Below are positions 57,368-64,000 of a stretch of DNA of 64,000 nt, piece by piece (position 1 is the first letter of the stretch; each line of letters begins with the position of its first letter). The position numbers and the translations under genes are program-made. A model generated the notes under the pieces. The model worked only from the letters and a program-made list of their open reading frames with translations, had not been told where the DNA came from and searched no databases. The DNA is from Sesamum alatum (Eukaryota; Streptophyta; Magnoliopsida; Lamiales; Pedaliaceae), in NCBI GenBank assembly GCA_034509735.1, contig JACGWO010000003.1, positions 8,494,001-8,558,000 on the forward strand, read 5' to 3'.

Positions 57368-58320
57368 CTACCAAGTGTCCGAAGCAAAGAAAAGACCTTT
57401 GCTCATTGTCCCTTTCAAATACTTGACCAGGTGAATAGCTGCATCCCAATGTTGCTTGCACGGAGTTTGCATAAACTGACTCAACTGTTGCGCAACATGG
57501 CATATGTCCGGCCTAGTGAAACCTAGATACAAAATTCTTCCTATTAGTCTTATGTAAGATTCAGGATGTGCAAGAACATTACCTGATTCTGCCGTGAACC
57601 TTATTCCAGTTGGCATGGGTGTGGTAGTGGTTTTGGCTAGAATTACTCCAGCATCCTTCATCAGATCAACAGTGTATTTGGACTGGGTGACTGCAATTCC
57701 AGCTCGACTTCTAGCTATCTCCAAGCCTAGAAAATACTGTCACCCCTAAATCTTTGATAGAAAATTGTTCATTCAGATAGACCTTCACTTGTTTAGTGTC
57801 TTCCTCTAAATTTCCTGTAATCAAAATGCCATCCACATAAACTAACAATACTAACAAACCTGTTCCTGTACCTTTTGTGAATAGACAGTGATCATGTTTC
57901 GATTGCAGAAAACCAAATTCTCCCATCTTGGTAGTAAATTCGGCATTCCATTGCCTCAAGGCTTGTTCCAACCTGTAGAGCGACCTTTTAAGCTTGCATA
58001 CCTGCCCCTCTTCCACTGCATAGCCTTCTGTAGGTTGCATGTATATTTCTTCGTCGAGGTGACCATGCAGAAACGAATTGTTTACGTCCATGTGGTGCAA
58101 TGCCCAGTTCTGAGATGCTACAACTGCTAAGAGGAGCCTCATTGTCACAGCTTTAGCAACTGAGGAAAAACTATATACATAGTCTATCCCTTTCACTTGG
58201 TTGTACCCTTTTGCAACCACTCTAGCTTTGTGTTTGTTTATAGAACCATTCACATTCAGTTTTAGCTTGAAGATCCACCTATATCCTATGGCTTTTTTTC
58301 CTTGTGGCAGCGTAGTAATT
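57368..58320 (-). pseudogene. copia reverse transcriptase with mutated YVDD
   Basis: 57711-58253 contains HKARVVAKGYNQVKGIDYVY, LHHMDVNNSFLHGHLDEEIY with the first catalytic Asp, and the active-site box, here YVDG instead of YVDD, so the second Asp is lost. A shift near 57720 leads to the C-terminal part at 57368-57724 (SYIRLIGRILYLGFTRPDI). Upstream, 58254-58320 holds the GYRWIFKLKLN start after a stop. The enzyme is dead. Confidence 0.87.
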
Positions 58321-58322
58321 TC

Positions 58323-58679
58323 CTAGGTGTTGTTTTTCTCTAGAGCATTCAGCTCACTCTCCATTGCTGCTTCCCACTCCTTGTTTCCACAAGCTTGACT
58401 ATAGGTTTTGGGTTCCTGCAGGTTAGTCAAAGATGCCAGAGAACACCCATGCACAGGAGATATAGCAGTGACAGATGCATCCAAGTTATTTGTGTCAGTG
58501 TGGTTACAAATGAAATCTTGCATCCAGGCAGGTTTACTACCAGTCCTGGAGGACCTCCTTAGGTGTTCTACAGGGCCTGTTTCTGTTCTTGTGGGAGGTT
58601 CCTTAAAATCAGAATCATTTTCATCTACAGGTTGTGCAGGCAAGTCTTCTTCATCAGCAATAATATTTGGACAGGGCAT
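58323..58679 (-). pseudogene. copia integrase-RT linker
   Basis: An acidic stretch, then RRSSRTGSKPAWMQDFIC and a KEWEAAMESELNALEKNNT end that leads into RT, the typical copia linker. It is separated from RT by a stop at 58322. Confidence 0.82.
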
Positions 58680-58731
58680 GTAACAGGGTCAAGTTGTTTA
58701 CCTATGTAGGGAAAAATACTTTCGTGAAACA

Positions 58732-58992
58732 CTACATCTCTGGATACAAATAGGGTATGCTTGGCCAAGTCAGAGACCTTATACCCCTTTTGACCTCCTG
58801 CATATCCAAAAACACCCCTTTAACAGCTCTCGCTTCAAAATTTCCTTTATGAGGCTGGGTGTTTGTGGCAAAGCAGAGGGTACCAAAGGTCCTTAAGTGC
58901 TCATAGTCAGGGGTTTTATCATAGAGCAATTCATAAGGGGTTTTCCAGTCATGGATTAAAGTATCGTTTCGTAGACCAATTTTGAGCTGCAA
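58732..58992 (-). pseudogene. copia integrase C-terminal part
   Basis: The real sequence starts at the hAT boundary (58949) with WKTPYELLYDKTPDYEHLRT and FGTLCFATNTQPHKGNFEAR; residues before that are read from the hAT end. A frameshift near 58800 breaks the KGVFLDMQEVKRGI end, where Y-G-Y-x-K-G-Y is usual. Confidence 0.85.
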
Positions 58993-59494
58993 AATATTAG
59001 AAACATTTCGAAAACGCTTCGAAATACTAGAAACAAATGAGAATAATGCGAAACAAAGTAAGTTTAAGCTATTTCTATTATTCTAGTCAATAATTAACTT
59101 AAAATTGACTTTCTTACATTAATTATTAATCAAGTTTCATCGACTAACAAACATATGGTATTAAATCAAGTGTTCACGAGGACATGATCAACAAGTTCTA
59201 AGTAACTTAAATAATAAACTATAAAACCAAAAATAATAAGAAAAAATTTTTTTGATGCCCCTGCTACATAGTTTGCAAAAAGTCAACAAATTGAGAAAGC
59301 TCTAGACATATGATTTTGATCTAGGACTGCCATGATCTTCATCTTGAGTGGCATGATCCAAATATTGCTCTTTAGTAAATTAAATGCCATATAGACTACC
59401 TTGAGATTGATTTCCATGTGAAGAACCTCTGTCATTTTCATCAATATTTTTTCTCCTTGTTAAAACAACATGTATCACCATTATCATTATCACC

Positions 59495-59947
59495 TCAAAC
59501 GATATCTTCAATTCCACTTGTTAAGAAATCAGACTCATCATCTTCACCAATCAAATATTTTTCACCCCCTTTATCTGATCCAACACTATTTCTGGAAGGA
59601 CCACTTAGTCTTTCAGCCCATGTAGCTAAAAAGGTGTTTGGCCGAACTGGTTGTCCATCATCATCAATTTCATCCAGAAGAGCATCTCTTGGATCATCTA
59701 GCCATTCAGACAACATATCATCATCATCACCAAATATCTGTCCTAAGTCAATTGGCTGAAAATTTCGATCAACCTTTCCTTTGTCCTTAATAAGATGACG
59801 CAATCTTAATCTCATATTATAATGAGCATAGACTAATCTCTCCAACTTTGGGTAGTTAAGTTGGTTACGTACTTTAGTATGTATAAGCACAAATATTCCT
59901 CTCACATCCACTGGATGAGGTAGTTTGAGATAGTATTTGTAGGACAA
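59495..59947 (-). pseudogene. hAT transposase C-terminal (dimerisation) region
   Basis: The region before the frame (about 59950-60010, other frame) has AAERWFMYGTDAPNLRKVV and SSGCERN, the tail of the hAT catalytic domain. Then comes HTKVRNQLNYPKLERLVYAH and YNMRLRLRH, the hallmark of the hAT dimerisation block. The rest is acidic (GDDDDMLSEWLDDPRD). A frameshift near 59930 separates the parts. Confidence 0.82.
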
Positions 59948-60043
59948 CTTTTCTTAGATTAGGAGCATCAGTGCCATACATAAACCACCGTTCTGCTGCA
60001 ATGTTGTTGGTAATAGTTTAGTATAACTTAAAATACATAGTCA

Positions 60044-60084
60044 TAACAACAACAACAACAACAACAACAACAACGACAACGACA
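60044..60084. repeat. (CAA)n microsatellite
   Basis: About eleven ACA/CAA units followed by CGACAACGACAAG, in a probable intron or decayed part of the transposase gene. Confidence 0.9.
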
Positions 60085-60348
60085 AGAATAGCAATAATTT
60101 TATATTATACCTGGATCAGTTTTTTTTCTTCCTCGAATGGCTGTTGAATCAGCAAAACCATACATGGCCTCTCGAAAATATTTCCCCTAACAAGGATACA
60201 TTTAGTCAACAAAAATGATTTCATAATGATTAAGTTACATGCATAAATATTCTAAAAAAAATCATAACCTTTAGCTAACAAGTTATTATCATTGAACTAG
60301 TTAATATAGGCTATTACTTCTTACAACATTTGAAAAATAATAATCACT

Positions 60349-60537
60349 CTAGGGTAATAGAGTACTTGCGAAATGCACCTCGGAAAGAGCTAGTGCAGCT
60401 ATATTAGCATCTGGTTCAATTTTTTGCACTACTTTCTTCAACGCATCCAAAAGCTCTGGCTTGTGAGAAAGTTCCAACTCGTAATGGTATGTGAGATTTA
60501 AGTAGTATGTTGTATCAAGAAAATAAATATTAGTCAT
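60349..60537 (-). pseudogene. hAT transposase middle fragment (uncertain)
   Basis: A 62-residue frame with LSHKPELLDALKKVVQKIEP, in the position where hAT transposases have the helical insertion domain. By itself it is not diagnostic. Confidence 0.45.
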
Positions 60538-60779
60538 ACTAATAAATATTCAACTAATTAATTAAACATCTTTGAACCTTATAACATATAACAGTCACAC
60601 CAACAATTGTTACCTGCAAGATGTATATCATGTATCATTTGATTCTTTAAACACCTATCAATGATATCACAATATTTCTTGTGTGATCTTGGAAGATCTT
60701 GGAGGAGCTGCTTCAATTGCTAACTTGCTACGTCTCATTCCTTCAAACACATATTCCATTATAGCTTGTTTCTCACCAT

Positions 60780-61880
60780 CTACAATACGAAGAACTCTTG
60801 AAACAGGTGCATGTAAATTCCAAACAAGTTATGCACTATTCCAAAATGACGAGTTCCAAATAACATCTTGAATTGGTTTTCCACTTGGATCTTTACTACC
60901 TGCATTCTTCGACCACTTCTCTGAGGTGAACATCCGTTGTAGATTTGACTTTTGCTCAAGAATGCTTTCCATCGATATATAGTTAGCGGCAAAATGTGTA
61001 ATACAAGGACAAAGAAGCTCTTTTCCATCAGTGTATTTTCGCATGATATCAAGCACCTTACCATGGTTGTATATGAAATTAGAGATCTCTTCGCTTGCTC
61101 AATGACAACTTTCACTATTGTTTTCTTAGCAAAATCTTGCAATATCAAGTCAATGCAATGAGTAGCGCATGGAGTCCAATATAAATGCTTACGCTTTCTC
61201 ATTAATAATTCTCCAGCTTTTTTGTATGTAGAACCATTATCAGTTATCACTTGTACTACATATTTTTCGCCTATCTCCTCCACAACATCATCCATAAGCT
61301 CATATATGTAATTTGCATCTCTATCATAACCGGAAGCATTAATAGACTTGTGAAATATAATTTTTCCATCACAATATATTAAAAAGTTAATAATTGATAG
61401 CTTTGTGATCGAAGTCCATCTATCACACATAGTAGTCACACAATACGTTTCCCACTTTTTTTTAAAACCATTCACGTATTCTTGAATCTCCTAAAGCTCT
61501 GCATCCAGGATAGGTCCAGTAATCTCATAAGGTGTTGGACCTCTCACCCCAACACCTGCTCTTGCAATTTCATCAATAGCAACTTGATAATACGGATTAG
61601 CAGCCGCATTTGGAGGAATATTGCTAAAAATAAACCATTTACCTATTGCATGTTTTGCAGACTTGAAAGAGTTATTATTTTTCCACATATTTGGTATCTT
61701 CTGCGCAGTGCATGCTCGATTTCTATAGATGACAGGATCCATTTCTTCAATTGTTAAGCCCTTCGTTTTCTTCCCCCATGATTGTGACTTTATCTTCAAT
61801 ATATTGTCATCTTTCCCAAACAAGGATGTATCTTTTTTCTGTGCATGACGAGAAGAGCTTGGACCTTGAAACGATCAATG
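60780..61880 (-). pseudogene. hAT transposase catalytic part (DUF659-like)
   Basis: Frames 61491-61823 and 60780-61475 join through one TAG stop (near 61488) and contain GKWFIFSNIPPNAAANPYYQ, CDRWTSITKLSIINFL, VQVITDNGSTYKKAGELL and HLYWTPCATHCIDLILQDF. These are the signature blocks of plant hAT transposases, including the catalytic Asp regions. A shift near 61050 moves the reading to 60829-61056 (ITHFAANYISMESILEQK). Function lost. Confidence 0.9.
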
Positions 61881-62330
61881 AAGATTATTTCTACCAAGGC
61901 CCGATTTAGTTTCATGTATATCTCTGATGGATCCTTGTATAGAAATCTTTAAATGCTCCCTCTGCATTGGAAATATCTCCTCGTCGGATTCTTCTTCATT
62001 GACGAAGTCATCATCTAGTCCAAATTTTTTTCGAATGGGTTCCAATAATATCTCTCTAAGTGCTGCCTTTTGCGCCAACACGTCTTCATTTTCTTTTTTC
62101 TGGTTGTTCGTATGCTCTCTCATAGCTCTTGAAATTGCCACCGGACATTTTTCACACTTCTCAACATTTGAAAAACCACCAGCAATATGTTGTTTCAACC
62201 GTGATACACCCGAGCCTTTCATTTCCTTCCCACAGTACTTACATTTCGTCAACATACGATTATTATCAATCATTTCAACATGCTCCCATCCTATATCTCG
62301 CTTTGATTTTGTGGATATATTTGGAGCCAT
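61875..62330 (-). pseudogene. hAT transposase N-terminus with BED zinc finger
   Basis: It starts MAPNISTKSKRDIGWEHVEM. The BED-type finger uses C30, C33 (CKYCGKEM), H48 and likely C59, and would bind the transposon ends. An acidic stretch (DDDFVNEEESDEE) follows. One TGA near 61877 separates it from the catalytic part, which continues in the same frame (SFQGPSSSRHAQKKD). The start at 62330 is the first ATG before the finger. Confidence 0.9.
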
Positions 62331-62466
62331 ATCTACAAATAATCAATAAATGAATTCCATATATAATTAGGAGAAGACAATCCCTTCAATACTTTAAATT
62401 TCAGCAATTTGAAAATTTTAATTATATTAAACTATAAATAAATAGAATACAAAAAAAATATAATCT

Positions 62467-63150
62467 AAAAGGCCTATAAGTCTACTTTCCAACAAAACAA
62501 AAACGAAACATCAATCAGATATTTCTATGAAAAGTTATACACATTTTACTCAAGTTGTGCATGTTGTCATATAAAAGCGAAACCAACATAAGCTCCGCAC
62601 ATTCGATGACTTAACTGCATTAATATATAGAAGATAATAATCTCAATCATATATATTTTGAAAGCCTTATGAGTCTTCTTTTCAACAAAAGAAAAAAAGG
62701 GATTATTAATTCGTTGTTACTATGTAGAGTTATGATTTTTTCACTGAAAGTGTGCATGCTGTCACAACAAGCCTTTCAAGTCTATAAACTGTATGTATTT
62801 GACAAATAAACTGTATTAAAAGAAATATAACTAGAATATAGATCATATATCATTTGAAAGCCTTGTGAATCTAGTTTCCAATAAACAAAACAGATCATCA
62901 ATTCAATACTTCTACGTAAAGCTACACTTATTTTACTAAAAATGTGCATACTGTCACAACAATCCTTTCATATCTATAAACTGTATGTATTTGACAAATA
63001 AACTGTATTAAACGAAAAATAACTAGAATATGGATCATATATCATTTGAAAGCCTTGTGAATCTAGTTTCCAATAAACAAAACAAATCATCAATTTAATA
63101 TTTCTACGTAAAGCTAAACGTATTTTACTAGAAGTGTGCATGTTGTCTTG
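62467..63150. repeat. Tandem repeat, ~192 bp x 3.5, upstream of hAT transposase
   Basis: Units start GAAAGCCTTGTGAATCTAG at 62468 (variant), 62660, 62856 and 63048, with periods of 192, 196 and 192. They share TTCTACGTAAAGCTACAC and GTGCATACTGTCACAACA. Units 3 and 4 are the most alike, so amplification was stepwise. It lies between the right terminal repeat and the start codon. Confidence 0.88.
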
Positions 63151-63716
63151 AAAGCGAACTTTTTCAATGGAAAAACTTAAAAACATAACAGATTTTTGCA
63201 CTTGCTCTAAATCAAAATAATTGGTCACTAGTGTAGAATCATACCTTTTTTCGCTGCTTTTCTTCTTTCAAATTCAACCTTGTTCTTGAGAATATTTTTG
63301 TGCACTTCAATTGTTTGAATTTATTTAGTAAACTCCACTTCTCTACAACTTTAATAAGAATATAGTTGAAGTTATTTGACTAAAAAAGAAATTAGTGTAA
63401 TATTTTAATTTGATATAATTTGATTATTTGGAAAATTATATACATAATTTTGGAATCAATCTCTTTTTTCCTTATTTTTAGCAATTTTGTTATATTTAAT
63501 GAAAATGTGCTAAAAGATTAAAATTTAAATTAAGGGTTTTAATTGGAAACATATGGAAAAATTGTTCTTTTCCTTTGTTTGTTGGGAACAAAGGAAACAA
63601 CAATTGTTTCCTTGAAAATAAAGGACTTTCAAAAATTCCTATGAAATTCACTTCGTTCCACCAATGCTGAAACTTTTCGGCAATTTCGGTGGAAATGAAA
63701 CAAAATTCAAACCATG

Positions 63717-64000
63717 TTTCCAGTCCAAAATTTGAGTAGACAATCTATTTATAATATAAGTGGCAGTCAGCAGAGGTTCAAACCAAAACATGCTGGGCTT
63801 GTTGGACTGAAACATCAAAGCCCTTGCCACTTGTAATAAATGCTTGTGTTTTCGTTCTACTACTTCATTTTGTTGTAGTGTATACACACAGGTTCTTTGG
63901 TGTAATATCCCTTCCTTTTCCATGAAATTTTGCCCATCTTGATTTATAAATTCTATGCCATTATCACTATGCAATGTTTTTATTCTTTTCCCAAACTGAG
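63717..64000 (-). pseudogene. copia integrase core, running off right edge
   Basis: It has LHSDNGIEFINQ-like sequence with the second catalytic Asp (HSDNGIEF), then NEVVERKHKHLLQVARALMF with the catalytic Glu, and ATYIINRLSTQILDWK, where the hAT interrupts it. The first Asp lies outside the window. Residues after DWK in the open frame are from the hAT end, not from integrase. Confidence 0.87.

Larger units (their letters stand above)
58950..63716 (-). mobile_element. hAT transposon, 4.77 kb, degenerate (TSD TTTCCAGT)
   Basis: Perfect 8-bp duplications TTTCCAGT at 58942-58949 and 63717-63724. The ends are imperfect inverted repeats of about 22 bp: CATGGATTAAAGTATCGTTTC on the left and CATGGTTTGAATTTTGTTTC on the complement of the right. 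Inside on the minus strand is a transposase with BED zinc finger, DUF659-like and dimerisation parts, all with stops or shifts. A 192-bp tandem array lies upstream of the gene. hAT identity is supported by TSD size, ends and protein. Confidence 0.92.
56577..64000 (-). mobile_element. Ty1/copia retrotransposon split by a hAT, cut by right window edge
   Basis: On the minus strand: integrase core (63717-64000, continuing off the edge), integrase C-terminus, linker, RT, RNase H, polypurine tract, 3' LTR. A hAT element (58950-63716) sits inside the integrase; removing it and one copy of the 8-bp duplication joins ...LLDWK-type and TPYELLY sequence exactly. RT and other frames have stops or shifts. 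The LTR limits are less certain than the domains. Confidence 0.88.

Overview
This is a gene-poor window of a flowering-plant nuclear genome, probably a eudicot. The evidence is AT-rich intergenic DNA packed with plant-type LTR retrotransposons (Ty1/copia and Ty3/gypsy with tRNA-iMet-type and TGGCACC-type primer sites), MITEs, Helitron-like ends and hAT and Mutator-like DNA transposons. I see no intact host gene, rRNA, tRNA or CRISPR. The only trace of a cellular gene is a possible two-exon fragment near 12.4-12.7 kb. Nearly every open frame is a decayed transposon frame or a shadow.

Layout. 1-5.07 kb: a decayed minus-strand copia element running off the left edge; its leader holds two MITEs, one with a perfect 9-bp duplication. 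5.1-5.9 kb: two tandem Helitron-like ends with a duplicated flank. 6.08-12.23 kb: a minus-strand LTR element (TSD TAAGA) with no coding left; its 3' LTR was split by a 2.2-kb solo LTR, itself split by a related 2.0-kb solo LTR. 14.52-17.69 kb: a related gag-only copia-type element (TSD CTCTA). The two elements share a leader full of GCACTAAGCA-like motifs. 18.23-21.62 kb: a gag-only gypsy-type element with a 46-bp tandem array. 21.92-25.16 kb: a non-coding hAT element (8-bp TSD) holding a 2.25-kb solo LTR (TSD CGCCC).

25.24-49.67 kb is a three-level nest. A Mutator-like element with ~200-bp inverted ends and TSD TTCCAATGG contains a 23-kb Ty3/gypsy element of Tat type (TSD CTAAC), which contains a 9.1-kb chromovirus (TSD CCTGA). 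The Tat element is unusual. It carries a tandem duplication of ~4.6 kb covering RNase H, integrase and a spliced antisense gene, so two antisense-gene copies with the same two introns are present.

49.8-54 kb: Helitron-like copies, a hairpin-rich GC island, and one inverted-repeat element nested inside another. 54.78-56.41 kb: an LTR element deleted to its ends (TSD ATAAG). 56.58-64 kb: a minus-strand copia element split by a 4.77-kb hAT transposon (TSD TTTCCAGT) with a decayed BED/DUF659 transposase.

The elements do not form a pathway. Their relation is one of nesting, which gives a relative order of insertion. Nearly all protein frames carry stops, shifts or lost catalytic residues. The best-preserved are the chromovirus gag-PR-RT frame and the second RNase H-integrase frame of the Tat element. 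Boundaries were set by eye from terminal repeats and target-site duplications; no database search was run.
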